Shown here: positions 16,835 through 25,853 of the stretch, piece after piece
Layout of the letters: each line of letters opens with the position of its first letter
How positions within the stretch are numbered: the stretch's first letter is position 1
Origin: an uncultured Paraprevotella sp.
Lineage (GTDB): Bacteria; Bacteroidota; Bacteroidia; Bacteroidales; Bacteroidaceae
Direction: 5' to 3'
Length of the DNA: 56,296 nucleotides
Assembly (NCBI GenBank): GCA_944321525.1
Contig: CALULQ010000024.1
Coordinates: 1 to 56,296, forward strand
Position numbers and translations under genes: made by a program
Notes under the pieces: model-generated
What the model was told of the DNA's origin: nothing
Databases searched by the model: none
What the model saw: only the letters and a program-made list of their open reading frames with translations

Positions 16835-19062
16835 GCTACAACGACTTGCTGGAGCATGGTTTCTGCTGGAGCACCCATCCGAATCCCACCATCTTCGACA
16901 ACCGCTCGAACGAATACATCAGCCACAATGGCTACATCTATGTCATGCGCCCACTGACGCCCTCAACCGTTTATTATGTCCGTGCATACGCCATGACCAA
17001 AGGGCATGCCGTGGGATATGGCGACGTCATCAAAATCATCACCATCCCCAAAGGAACGGTCTGCTACACGTACAACAGCAACGGCGCAGACGAGGGAGCC
17101 AACGCACGAATCAACTACGGCGCACAAAAAGCATTGGCATATTGGAACAACCTGACCAGCATCCGCGGACTGCATGTCACCATCAATTACAGCCCCGGTA
17201 CGCCAACGGCCGATTGCAGTTATGGCGGCTGGATGAACATGGGAGCAAACGTCGGCTATCAACGGGCCGGAACTATCATGCACGAGATGGGACACGCCAT
17301 CGGCGAAGGGCAACACGGCATGTGGTGGAACGAGACGTTGCGCAACAGCCAAGGCATCTGGCAGGGCGACCAAGGCAACGCCTTGGTGCAGTTCTTGGAG
17401 AACGACCCCACACGCACGGCTGACGGCGACAACATGCACTTCGGACCTTACGGCATCAACGGAGCCGGAGCCGACGACTACACCTCCTTCCTTTACATCG
17501 GCAACAGTCTGCTCAACCAAGCCTTCGGCGAGGACGGACTTCCCCCGACCGACGGATTCGCCACGCCCGCCTATGTTTTCCCGCAGGAAGACGACGTGAA
17601 ATACTACTTGAAGAGCGAATCGGAAGACTACGGACTCTACACCGGCTACCTCTTCGAAGGCCCCAACCGCCTCTTGCGTTGGAAAGAGGCCACGGCCGAG
17701 GTGGCCACAACCAACGACAGCGCGGCGTGGTACATCACCTTCGACCCCGTTTGCCAGCACTACATGTTCCGCAATGCCGCAACCGGAAACTACATCACCT
17801 ACAACGCGTCCGGCACCAACGGATTCCGCACCATCGAGAAAGACGTGCCCGGACTGACGGAAAAGCTCCACCTGCTGAAAGGACGCACGAACGTCACCAT
17901 GGGACGGGGCGAGGACAGCATCACCACGAAGGGGTACTGGATTGCCTATCCCGACAGCCTCACCGACGGACAGGGCAACAAAACCAACGCCAAGGGCGAC
18001 CCCGACTGCCTCTCCGGACGCATCAACCATTTCACCGCGGCCAACACCATCCAGCAGGCCAACGACAAGGTGGACCAGCGCTGGCTCATCCTCACCGCCG
18101 ACGAGGCCATGACCTTCGAGAAGGGGGCCAAGGCCAACCTGCTCGACGAACTGGCCGAGATGATAGCCCTCATCCGCGACATGGCCGAAACGCCGCACAA
18201 CGAGGACGTGAGCGGAGCCGATCTGACGCTCGAGGCGTCGCTCGACGACATCTGGAACAGGGCGCAACAGGCACGGAGCCACGAGCTCCCGTCCTACGTG
18301 GCCGAAGCCCGCGCCGCGGGCATGGAGTTCCTCGGCAATGTTACGCCGAAGAGCGCGGACGAACCTTTCGACCTCAACTTCCTGATGAACAACCCCGGCA
18401 TCGACAATAACAAGGGATGGTCGGAAGCCCCCACCTTCAACTATTCGTGCTGCGAATACTGGCAAGCGACGTTCGACTTCAACCAGACACTTGAAGACAT
18501 GCCCGCAGGGACTTACAAGCTCACCGCGCAGGGATATCAAAGCCCGGGCTACTATGCCGACGTATATCGCGACTACCAGAACGGCATCAACAACGTGAAC
18601 TCCGTGCTCTACATCAACGACCAGTCCGTCAAGATGAAGCACATCGCCAGCGAGGCCAAGAAGCGCCAACTGTGCGAGAGCGACGTGGCCGTCGAGAACC
18701 CGAAGGCCTACCTGCCCAACACGATGGAGGGCGCAAGCATCTACTTCCAGCGCCGCAACTACGAAAACCAACTGATTGCCACCATCAAGGAAGACCACAC
18801 CGACCTGAAGCTCGGCATCAAGTGCAGCGACGCGCCCAGCCACTACTGGACCATCTTCGACAACTTCAACCTCTATTATTATGGAAGCATGACGAAGAAC
18901 GAAGTGACCGACATTCAGGAGGTGAAAGCCGAAGCAGGTACAGCCGGCAAGGACAGCGACACCGCCGTCTACAACCTGCAGGGCATCAAGGTGGCCGATT
19001 CGCTCCAAGGACTGCCCAAGGGCATCTACATCGTCAACCGCAAGAAGGTAATACTGAAATAA
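16831..19062 (+). pseudogene. C-terminal part of the frameshifted secreted metalloprotease-like gene
   Basis: This frame is open from about 16805, and the ATG at 16831 is internal to the ancestral protein. It has no signal peptide, so the fragment alone could not be exported. Order of regions: a fibronectin-III-like domain (HGFCWSTHPNPTIFDN, PSTVYYVRAYAMT); a zinc-protease-like domain with HEMGHAIGEGQHG at residues 151-163; a beta-trefoil-like region (about 250-370); a helical stretch; a galactose-binding-like domain (about 510-685); and a sorting-like tail (VYNLQGIKVADS...GLPKGIYIVNRKKVILK). The third histidine is one residue later than in canonical metzincins. The frameshift is genuine in the sequence given, but a base-calling error is equally possible, in which case this is one intact gene from 15836 to 19062. 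Confidence 0.75.
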
Positions 19063-19107
19063 AATGCGCAAAACCGGAGCGCATGCTCCGGATAGTTCTC
19101 CTTGAAA

Positions 19108-19140
19108 GAATGCCGCCTCCGTCGCCGGATGGCGGCATTC
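19108..19140. terminator. Possible hairpin after the protease gene
   Basis: A 10-bp stem GAATGCCGCC / GGCGGCATTC lies 45 bases after the stop. There is only a weak T run (GCCGTTTTGG), so termination is uncertain. Confidence 0.4.
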
Positions 19141-19185
19141 GCCGTTTTGGCCCGCCGGGAAAACGCCCCGGCCGACCGCAAGCCG

Positions 19186-19268
19186 CCAGCGTACTTTGCG
19201 GCAAGTACTCGAGTACTCTGCGGCAAGTACTCGAATACTCTCCGCAAGGTACGATTCAGGACTCCGCA
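19186..19268 (-). repeat. Intergenic palindromic repeat R2 (two core units)
   Basis: It reads GCCAGCGTAC, then TTTGCGGCAAGTACTCGAGT, then CTGCGGCAAGTACTCGAATACT, then CTCCGCAAGGTACGATTC. This is the reverse orientation of R3 and R4. It lies between the two protease paralogues. Confidence 0.7.
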
Positions 19269-19477
19269 TCGCCATGCGCCCACGGCCTGCCGCCAACGCT
19301 CCTTGTCCCGCAAACACACGACCAATAGGATGATTGAGCACAAACGCCCGGAATCATTGGACAATATCGCACGACTGAGAACACTAACGAGGGAACCGGA
19401 ACAATATAACCCGCAATAAGGCAAACATATCCGTCGGAACATTAGTGTAATTTAACAACAAAATGCGGGCCGAAAAA

Positions 19478-19508
19478 TTGCATTTCGAGGACATGAGCTA
19501 TAACTTTG
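19478..19508 (+). promoter_or_regulatory. Promoter of the second protease paralogue
   Basis: TTGCATTTC at 19478 and TAACTTTG at 19501-19508 are spaced 23 bases start to start. This is the same -33 word and spacing as at 15750-15780, suggesting shared control or a duplicated promoter. Confidence 0.7.
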
Positions 19509-19562
19509 CAGGACATTTGACAGGCGAACTTATTACCAACAAACTTAACAAGGCAAAAACTC

Positions 19563-21056
19563 ATGAAGAACAAGCTTATCCACCTCCTTATGGCCGGGAC
19601 GTTGGCCTGCGGAGCACCCTATGCGTTGCATGCACGGACGGAAATGGCAGATGCCGGTCCGGGCAATCCAAGTGTTGAAAAGCAACTGACGGGAAGCGCG
19701 CCCACCGTGGTCACCGACACCCGCTACGCACGCGGCGCCACCATGGCCTTCGGGCGCAGCACCATCACGGGCGTGCCCTTGGAGCAACTGAAAGAGCACG
19801 GTTTCTGCTGGAGCACGAAGCCCGGACCCACCATCCGCGACAGCCACACCACGGAATTCATCGACAACAATGGCTGCATCTACGTCATGCGCGACCTCAC
19901 CCCCTCCACCGTCTATTACGCGAGGGCCTACGCCATGACCGACGACAACGCCGTGGCATACGGCGACGACATCAAAATCATCACCATTCCCAAGGGCACC
20001 ATCACGTGGAAATACGACAACACCGGCGACGAGGCGACCAACAAGCGCATCACGTCGGCCATCGTCTCGGCCGTGGACTACTGGAACAACCTGACCAGCA
20101 TACAGGGCGTGACCGTCACCGTGCGCTACAACCCCGGCACGCCCACGGCCGACTGCAGCTACGGGGGCTGGATGCGCGTGGGGCCCAATGCCAGCTACCA
20201 ACGCACGGGCACCATCCTCCACGAAATGGGGCACGCCATCGGCGTGGGACAGCACGGCATGTGGTGGAGCCCGTCGCTCAGGAAAAACGGCGACAGGGGC
20301 GACTGGCTCGGCGAAAGGGCCAATGCCGTGCTGAGGTTCTGGGACAACGACCCCGACGCTGTCATGACGGGCGACAAGATGCACATGTGGCCCTACGGCA
20401 TCAACGGGGCACATGAGGACAACGGCACCGAGGCGCTCTACATCGCCAACAGCCTCATCACCCAAGGCCTCGGCGAAGACGGACTGCCGCCCAGCGGCGG
20501 AAGCGCCACGCCGGCCTACGTGTTCGAGCAGGACGACCGAGCAAAGTATTACATCCTGAGCGAATCGGAAACAGACGGCCCCGGCTCCTCCTACCTCGTG
20601 GACGACGAAAACTCCACCGCCATCGGGCGGGAGAAGATGACCGCCACAGAGGCTCTGGCCAACGACGCGGCCGCATGGCACATCACCTTCGACCCCACGA
20701 CTTGCTACTACCGTTTCCAAAACGTGGGCACGGGGCGGTTCATCACCTACGACGCCTCGGGCAACACCTTCCTCACGACCGACGGGGAAACGCCCTCGCC
20801 CGCCGAAAGTTTCCAACTCATGCGAGGCCGGACGGACGTGACCATCGGCGAGGGGGAAAACGCAGTGGCCGCAAGGGGCTACTGGATCTTGCACCCGGAA
20901 AAGAAAACCCATCCGCACTGCATGGTCGCCGGAGCGGACGGACAGACCGCCACCGACGACTTCAAACTGAAAGACGAAGAGGCCGGCCAACGCTGGCTCT
21001 TCCTCAACGCGGAACAAATGCAGGCCGCCGGCAACAACGCCACGGCGCAACGCTGA
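19563..21056 (+). CDS. Secreted metalloprotease-like protein, shorter paralogue
   Basis: This 497-residue protein has a signal peptide (about 1-25, ALACGAPYALHAR-type). A fibronectin-III-like domain follows (about 52-145, TDTRYARGAT to STVYYARAYAMT), then a zinc-protease-like domain with HEMGHAIGVGQHG at residues 220-232, then a beta-trefoil-like region (about 320-460). It aligns throughout with the frameshifted gene upstream. It lacks that gene's N-terminal binding domain, C-terminal galactose-binding-like domain and sorting-like tail, and ends at TAQR. It could be a natural short form or a truncation. The family is not one I can name. The HExxH motif makes proteolysis likely, while the shifted third histidine (HExxHxxGxxxH) leaves the metal-binding mode open. 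Confidence 0.78.
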   Translation: MKNKLIHLLMAGTLACGAPYALHARTEMADAGPGNPSVEKQLTGSAPTVVTDTRYARGATMAFGRSTITGVPLEQLKEHGFCWSTKPGPTIRDSHTTEFIDNNGCIYVMRDLTPSTVYYARAYAMTDDNAVAYGDDIKIITIPKGTITWKYDNTGDEATNKRITSAIVSAVDYWNNLTSIQGVTVTVRYNPGTPTADCSYGGWMRVGPNASYQRTGTILHEMGHAIGVGQHGMWWSPSLRKNGDRGDWLGERANAVLRFWDNDPDAVMTGDKMHMWPYGINGAHEDNGTEALYIANSLITQGLGEDGLPPSGGSATPAYVFEQDDRAKYYILSESETDGPGSSYLVDDENSTAIGREKMTATEALANDAAAWHITFDPTTCYYRFQNVGTGRFITYDASGNTFLTTDGETPSPAESFQLMRGRTDVTIGEGENAVAARGYWILHPEKKTHPHCMVAGADGQTATDDFKLKDEEAGQRWLFLNAEQMQAAGNNATAQR

Positions 21057-21107
21057 ACTCCGACACGCTCCCGCCGCGGGACAACCTCCCGCCACGCCCA
21101 ATCGACA

Positions 21108-21144
21108 GAAGGCCGCCACCCCGCAAGGTGACGGCCTTCGTCTT
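21108..21144 (+). terminator. Terminator after the second protease paralogue
   Basis: Arms GAAGGCCGCCACC and GGTGACGGCCTTC (12 of 13 paired) are followed by GTCTTT. Confidence 0.65.
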
Positions 21145-21263
21145 TCGCGCGGCCCACCAACGGCGGACCGGAATGAAGTGCCAACAAAAAAACAGCCTCC
21201 TCAACCCCATGCAGGGCGAGAAGGCCTTTGTCTAACTCTTAAAAACAGTTGTGAAGTTTCTCT

Positions 21264-21431
21264 TTAGCCGAGAGAAATTGCGCCAGAAGGACAAACGTCA
21301 GCGCAAGTGCCGCACTCCGTGCAAGCGTCTGCGTTGATTACATACTTTTCGCCTTCAGAAATTGCACCTACCGGGCACTCGTCGATGCAAGTGCCGCATG
21401 CTACACAATCATCACCAATTACGTAAGCCAT
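21264..21431 (-). CDS. Ferredoxin, 2[4Fe-4S] type (55 aa)
   Basis: This small minus-strand gene encodes MAYVIGDDCVACGTC, continuing to a second cluster motif. Two CxxCxxCxxxCP motifs are present: C9, C12, C15, C19 and C37, C40, C43, C47. Each set supplies three ligands to one cluster and one to the other, the classic clostridial-type arrangement. The 55-residue length is exactly normal for the family. It is a cytoplasmic low-potential electron carrier for anaerobic metabolism. The gene is monocistronic, with AT-rich sequence on its promoter side (21432-21600) shared with the divergent porT-like gene. Confidence 0.95.
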   Translation of the reverse strand: MAYVIGDDCVACGTCIDECPVGAISEGEKYVINADACTECGTCADVCPSGAISLG

Positions 21432-21575
21432 ATTCAATGAATTTAAAATTAAAAATGCTTTATTTGATTCAAAAGTACCGCAAAGTTAGTATTTAAAAAC
21501 TATCCTCCAAAATATTTTCTCACTATTTTTGGTGATTTTCATCCTGAAAGCCTCGGCCGAATGCAATAAGCTGCG

Positions 21576-21583
21576 TATCTTTG
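21576..21583 (+). promoter_or_regulatory. -7 promoter element of the PorT-like gene
   Basis: TATCTTTG, 30 bases before the ATG at 21613. No good upstream TTG was found. Confidence 0.5.
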
Positions 21584-21612
21584 CGTTGTTTTATCATAAA
21601 AACCAATGATTC

Positions 21613-22317
21613 ATGAAAAAGATTCTGGTCGCGCTCATCTGCCTGTTTTCCGCCTGCGGCATGACGGCACAGGAGCGCAGGCTACAGCACCGTCCATACA
21701 TTGACCAGCGGCGATTCCACTATGGCTTCCTCTTCGGCGTGCACATGCAGGACTTGGAACTGAGGAACAACGGATTCGTCGACCCGGAGACCGGCGAACA
21801 ATGGTATGCCGACGTGGACAACTATAGCCCGGGGTTCAGCGTGGGCGTGTTGGGCGAGATGCGCCTGAACACGTATCTGGCCTTGCGCCTCGTGCCCACA
21901 CTGCATTTCGGCCAGAAACACGTATCGTTCCACGAACAGGTCTCCCAGCAAGACACCACGCAAAACATCAAGTCCACCTACATTTCTTTCCCTTTGGACC
22001 TGAAGTTTGCCGCTCCCCGCTATAACAACTTCCGCCCCTACTTCATTGCCGGAGTGAACCCCATGATAGACCTGACCACGAAGAAGCAGAAGGCCTTGCT
22101 CATGAAGCCCTTCGACTGCTACATCGAGGTGGGCATGGGGTGCGACATCTACCTGCCGTTCTTCAAGCTCATCCCCGAGCTGAAGTTCTGTTTCGGACTT
22201 TCCGACATCCTACAAAAAAACCGCAACGATTTGATTGACAATTCGCTGCGGAAGTTCACACAATCACTGGACGGCGCTTCGTCCAAGATGATTGTCCTCA
22301 CGTTTTATTTTGAATAA
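21613..22317 (+). CDS. porT: PorT-family outer-membrane beta-barrel protein
   Basis: This 234-residue protein has a signal peptide (about 1-19, ending MTAQ). It is made of short alternating strands with aromatic girdles, such as FHYGFLFGVHMQDLEL and YISFPLDLKFAAPRYNNFRPYF, and ends in the barrel-like strand KMIVLTFYFE. Length and pattern fit PorT. In Porphyromonas gingivalis PorT is needed for type IX secretion, but PorT-family proteins are also found where a full type IX system has not been shown. It converges on the nucleotidase genes, with only 4 bases between stops. The presence here of secreted proteins with sorting-like tails makes a type IX role worth testing. Confidence 0.75.
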   Translation: MKKILVALICLFSACGMTAQERRLQHRPYIDQRRFHYGFLFGVHMQDLELRNNGFVDPETGEQWYADVDNYSPGFSVGVLGEMRLNTYLALRLVPTLHFGQKHVSFHEQVSQQDTTQNIKSTYISFPLDLKFAAPRYNNFRPYFIAGVNPMIDLTTKKQKALLMKPFDCYIEVGMGCDIYLPFFKLIPELKFCFGLSDILQKNRNDLIDNSLRKFTQSLDGASSKMIVLTFYFE

Positions 22318-22321
22318 GCCC

Positions 22322-23197
22322 TCAACGAGGCAGGGGTTGCATGTCGAGTTCCAGCAGTCCGACGTAGCGCCCGTGCTTTCCCATCTGGTTGCAATAGACG
22401 TCCTTGCCGTCGGCATCCTTCATCACTTCGGGATGCTCGAAATAGGAATGCGAATGGCCGCCGAGCACAAGGTCTATGCCGTGCGATGCCGGAATGACCT
22501 CCGTGTCGTCCACTCCCTCGATATCCCATCCCAGATGGGACAGGCAGACCACCAGGTCGCAGTGCTCCTCGTTTCTCAGAACGGCCGTCACGCGATTGGC
22601 CGCCGCAACGGGATCCTCGAACACCACGCCCTTGTAGTTGTCCGAAGCCACCATCCCCTCCAGTTGCGTCCCCAGCCCGAAGACGCCGATGCGCAATCCC
22701 TTGCGCTCCAGGACGACATACGGCTTGACCACTCCCTCGAGCACCGTGCCCTCGAAGTGGTAATTGGCGCAGACAATGGGGAAATCGGCCATCCGGAAGA
22801 TGCGCGCCATGTTCTCCATGCCGAAGTCGAACTCATGGTTCCCGATGGTGGCGGCATCGTAGCGCATCGTGTTCATCAGGCGGACTTCCACTTCACCTTT
22901 ATATAAATTATAGTAAGCAGAGCCTTGCGAGAAGTCCCCGCAATCGAAGAGCAGCAGCGAGGGATCCTCGGCCCGCAGGTCGCGCACCAAGGCAGCCCGG
23001 CGCACCATGCCGCCCTTGTCGGCCAGGGCCGTGTCGGTCGAATGCGGGCTCACGGGCATGACGCAACTGTGCGTGTCGTTCGTGTGCGCGATTCTCAACT
23101 CCACCCCGCCCTCTTGCGCGGGGCACACCGTGGCCATCAGCCCGCACACGGCCGCCAATGCCCACGCCCTCAGTCTTTCCAGCAGCATGTCTTTCAT
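22322..23197 (-). CDS. Metallophosphatase, N-terminal half of a split 5'-nucleotidase
   Basis: This 291-residue protein has an N-terminal hydrophobic signal (about 8-28). The calcineurin-like metallophosphatase motifs appear in order: AHTNDTHS with D41 and H43, LLFDCGDFSQG, TIGNHEFDFG, and LVLGGHSHSYFEHPE. In UshA-type enzymes this domain binds two metals and hydrolyses 5'-nucleotides or UDP-sugars in the periplasm. The usual C-terminal substrate-binding domain is missing and is encoded by the gene just upstream, whose end overlaps this start by 4 bases. The pair therefore looks like one enzyme made as two chains. Confidence 0.85.
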   Translation of the reverse strand: MKDMLLERLRAWALAAVCGLMATVCPAQEGGVELRIAHTNDTHSCVMPVSPHSTDTALADKGGMVRRAALVRDLRAEDPSLLLFDCGDFSQGSAYYNLYKGEVEVRLMNTMRYDAATIGNHEFDFGMENMARIFRMADFPIVCANYHFEGTVLEGVVKPYVVLERKGLRIGVFGLGTQLEGMVASDNYKGVVFEDPVAAANRVTAVLRNEEHCDLVVCLSHLGWDIEGVDDTEVIPASHGIDLVLGGHSHSYFEHPEVMKDADGKDVYCNQMGKHGRYVGLLELDMQPLPR

Positions 23198-23952
23198 TGT
23201 TTCACAATCCTCCCTTCCATTTGTGCCGACACCTTGCGGCCCTGTGCCGCGGCCCGGCGGATGGTCTCCACTATCAGGTCGCGCACTTTGATGTTCGTGA
23301 CATTCTTCGACAGGTTGTCTTTCAATGCGTAGAGCCTGTCATTGCCTTCCGCCAGATAATCGAGCGTGGCAATCGTGTAGATGCCATGCGGCGCGATGGG
23401 CTTCCCGCCCACTTCGGCCGTCAGCAAGCGCCCGTCGGCCGTGATGACCAGCCGCGCCCCGCTGATGCCTTCCCCGCCGACCGCGGCAATCTGCCCCATC
23501 AGCTCCTCCAGCTTCTCGCCGCTCAAGGCAAGGACGCACAGCCGGTTCTCGAACGGCGCAATCTCAAGCACATCGCCATACGTGACGGTCCCCTTGGGCA
23601 TCGTGCTTCTCAGTCCGCCCATGTTGCACAGCCCGATATCGGCCTTCTTGCCCACCCGTATCGAACTTTCCCGCAGCACGTCGGCCACGAAATTGGATAA
23701 CAAACTTTCCGGCCGGTCGACCGGCATGGCCACCTCGCTCTCGCCCAACACGGGCGACATGATGCTGTCCACAGCCTTGCGGTAAGGCTCCACCACACGC
23801 AGGGCCGCGCTGTCGGGGCGGGCATCGAAGCGGCTCGTCACTTCGACGCGCCCCGCCTTCACCCCCGCCAACCCGTAGCGCTGCGCGCATGCCGCAGCAG
23901 AGACGGCAAAACAGGCAGACAAAAGAACTAATCTGTATGTCCTCATCTTCAT
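23194..23952 (-). CDS. 5'-nucleotidase C-terminal domain protein
   Basis: This 252-residue protein has a signal peptide (about 1-22, ending ACAQ). It then matches the UshA C-terminal domain, with SLLSNFVADVLRES, IGLCNMGGLRSTMPKGTVTYGDVLEIAPFENRL and IYTIATLDYLAEGND. In full-length enzymes this part holds the nucleotide base between aromatic residues. It is the first gene of a two-gene unit; its last codons overlap the start of the metallophosphatase gene (ATGA). This points to coupled translation and probable complex formation in the periplasm. Confidence 0.85.
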   Translation of the reverse strand: MKMRTYRLVLLSACFAVSAAACAQRYGLAGVKAGRVEVTSRFDARPDSAALRVVEPYRKAVDSIMSPVLGESEVAMPVDRPESLLSNFVADVLRESSIRVGKKADIGLCNMGGLRSTMPKGTVTYGDVLEIAPFENRLCVLALSGEKLEELMGQIAAVGGEGISGARLVITADGRLLTAEVGGKPIAPHGIYTIATLDYLAEGNDRLYALKDNLSKNVTNIKVRDLIVETIRRAAAQGRKVSAQMEGRIVKQ

Positions 23953-24030
23953 TTCTTATCGTTTCGGAAGCCAAAATTACGAAAAAAGCAGCATATCTTG
24001 TCGTTCCGTCAGAAAAAAGCAAGCCCAAAG

Positions 24031-24061
24031 TTGTGCGATTCATGAAATTGAAGTACCTTTG
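24031..24061 (+). promoter_or_regulatory. Promoter of rplS
   Basis: TTGTGCG at 24031 and TACCTTTG at 24054-24061 are spaced 23 bases start to start. This is a good match to the Bacteroidales -33/-7 pattern, about 90 bases before the start codon. Confidence 0.7.
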
Positions 24062-24151
24062 CAGCGCTTTCCGTACAATCGCTGGCAGGATGCAGAGTTC
24101 CCTGTTATGTTGTACCGGGACGACAAACATTTTTAATGATTCAAACAAACA

Positions 24152-24514
24152 ATGGCAGATTTAATTAAAATTGCAGAAGAAGCATTTGCTACGGGCAAGG
24201 AATTCCCGAAATTCAAAGCCGGCGACACGGTTACCGTAGCATACAAAATCGTCGAGGGTAACAAGGAACGTATCCAGCAGTACCGCGGAGTGGTGATCAA
24301 GATTTCAGGCCACGGCAACAAGAAGCGTTTCACGGTACGCAAGATGTCAGGCACCGTTGGCGTGGAGCGTATCTTCCCCATCGAAAGCCCCAACATCGAC
24401 AACATCGTAGTAAACAAGATTGGTAAGGTGCGCCGCGCCAAATTGTACTACTTGCGCAAACTCACCGGCAAGAAAGCCCGTATCGCAGAAAAGCGCAAAA
24501 TCGTGGGCGAATAA
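24152..24514 (+). CDS. rplS: 50S ribosomal protein L19
   Basis: A 120-residue protein at the interface of the 30S and 50S subunits. The family signature is visible in [53 protein letters not shown] and [21 protein letters not shown]. The length is normal. It is expressed alone from its own promoter, with a strong terminator after the stop. Confidence 0.98.
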   Translation: MADLIKIAEEAFATGKEFPKFKAGDTVTVAYKIVEGNKERIQQYRGVVIKISGHGNKKRFTVRKMSGTVGVERIFPIESPNIDNIVVNKIGKVRRAKLYYLRKLTGKKARIAEKRKIVGE

Positions 24515-24538
24515 GCTTTTCGCTTCCACTCGTCATAC

Positions 24539-24594
24539 GACACGGCATCGGAACGACTTCCACGGGAAGGGTTTTCCGATGCCGTGTCTTTTTT
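24539..24594 (+). terminator. Rho-independent terminator of rplS
   Basis: The stem GACACGGCATCGGA / TCCGATGCCGTGTC is 14 bp and is followed by six T residues. Confidence 0.88.
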
Positions 24595-24748
24595 ATCTGC
24601 CCTCTCCGACCGGCATCCGGAACGGACGGACGCGGGGCCGTCCCGCTGCCGGTGCCGCACTTCCCCGCACACTTCATTTCCCAAGACGTAGCCATGCGAT
24701 GAAGTTTTACGCCCATCTCCTGCCGCTTTTCCGCGGAGAACGGGCAAA

Positions 24749-24817
24749 CGCCTTGCGGAGTTTCGAATCGTACTCTGCGGAGAGTACTCGAGTACTTGCC
24801 GCAGAGTACGCTGGCGC
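24749..24817 (+). repeat. Intergenic palindromic repeat R3 (one core unit)
   Basis: It reads CGCCTTGCGG, then GAATCGTACTCTGCGGAGAG, then AGTACTCGAGTACTTGCCGC, then AGAGTACGCTGGCG. It lies between rplS and the convergent cvfB-like gene. Homology to R4 extends a little past the right end (CGCACGACGC against TGCACGACGC). Confidence 0.7.
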
Positions 24818-24991
24818 ACACCGCACGACGCGTCGGGCCACCGGGCACGTCCGCGCCTCCCTGCCGGGCAGGACGCGGGCATCCAAGAACTACGCCATGC
24901 AATTCCTCGCATGGCGCAGTCATGGTTTTCCCTTTCGCCAACAGGCATCCGCCCCCTTGGCCGCGAGACACGGGCAACAGCCCGCCGCGGC

Positions 24992-25828
24992 TCATTCCAC
25001 CAGCCTCAGCCCGGCAGGGGTTATCTCGATGAGGCGCCGCTTGTAGAGGTCGCCCACTCCTTTCTTGAACACCTTTTTGCTCACGCCGAACGTGCCGTAG
25101 ATTTCCTCCGCCGGACTTTTATCGCCCAGCGGGGTGCGCCCGCCGTGCTGCCGCAGGTAGCGCAGGAGCGTTTCCGAGAAGTCCTCCACGGCGGCCATGC
25201 CTTGCTTCTGCAACGCGATGTCCAGCTTCCCGTCCGGACGCACCAGCTTGACGTATGCCGTCAACTTGTCGCCCACCTTCAGTTCGCGGAACAGCTCATT
25301 CTCATAGACCAGGCCCGCAAAGCGGTTGTCCACGATAACCTTGAAGCCCAGGTCGGTCCTTTGCCACACCAATATGCCCACCTCGTCGCCCTCGGCATAG
25401 GGCGGCATCTCGTCCGACAAGTAGCGTTCCACCTTGGCCGAAGCCACCAACCGGTAGGTCTCCTCGTCGACATGCAGGTGCACGACGTAGCTTTTCCCCT
25501 TCTGCATCTTCACCTTCTGCTCCCGAAACAACACAAAAAGGTCTTTCATCAATCCCCAGTCGAGGAATGCGCCGTAGTTGTTCACCCAAGCCACCTGCAG
25601 ATAGGCAAAGTCGCCCACTTGCGCCAGCGGCTTCTGCGTGGTGGCCACGAGGCGCTCTTCGCTGTCCAGGTAGAGAAACACGTCCAACTCGTCGCCCACT
25701 TTGCACCCTTCGGGCACATAGCGCGCAGGCAGCAGAATCTCGCCGGCGTCCCGTCCGTCGAGATACATGCCGAAGTCCACACGCTTGACCACCATCAGGC
25801 GGTTCATTTTTCCTAACTTTATATCCAT
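24992..25828 (-). CDS. cvfB: S1-domain RNA-binding protein, CvfB/YitL family
   Basis: This 278-residue cytoplasmic protein has tandem S1-like beta-barrels. The first covers about 1-65 (MVVKRVDFGMYLDG, PARYVPEGCKVGDELDVFLYLD), the second about 70-135 and the third about 145-215 (GFKVIVDNRFAGLVYENEL). A winged-helix-like end follows (IYGTFGVSKKVFKKGVGDLYKRRLIEI). That arrangement is the CvfB fold, which binds RNA and is linked in Firmicutes to virulence-factor expression. It is the last of four closely spaced minus-strand genes (antiporter, tcdA, lolD-like, this one). Confidence 0.88.
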   Translation of the reverse strand: MDIKLGKMNRLMVVKRVDFGMYLDGRDAGEILLPARYVPEGCKVGDELDVFLYLDSEERLVATTQKPLAQVGDFAYLQVAWVNNYGAFLDWGLMKDLFVLFREQKVKMQKGKSYVVHLHVDEETYRLVASAKVERYLSDEMPPYAEGDEVGILVWQRTDLGFKVIVDNRFAGLVYENELFRELKVGDKLTAYVKLVRPDGKLDIALQKQGMAAVEDFSETLLRYLRQHGGRTPLGDKSPAEEIYGTFGVSKKVFKKGVGDLYKRRLIEITPAGLRLVE

Positions 25829-25853
25829 CGCGTCTTAAAAACTAATTTGTGCT

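Noticed and set aside
19186..19268. Possible CRISPR array (tandem palindromic units)
   Set aside because: Only one or two units, no variable spacers, no cas genes, and the same block occurs at four other intergenic sites.
19545..21119. A 524-codon open frame on the minus strand
   Set aside because: Antisense of the shorter protease paralogue, which has a signal peptide, promoter and HExxH motif; the minus frame has none.
24420..25046. A 208-codon frame overlapping the end of rplS
   Set aside because: It passes through the rplS terminator and repeat R3; no protein signature.
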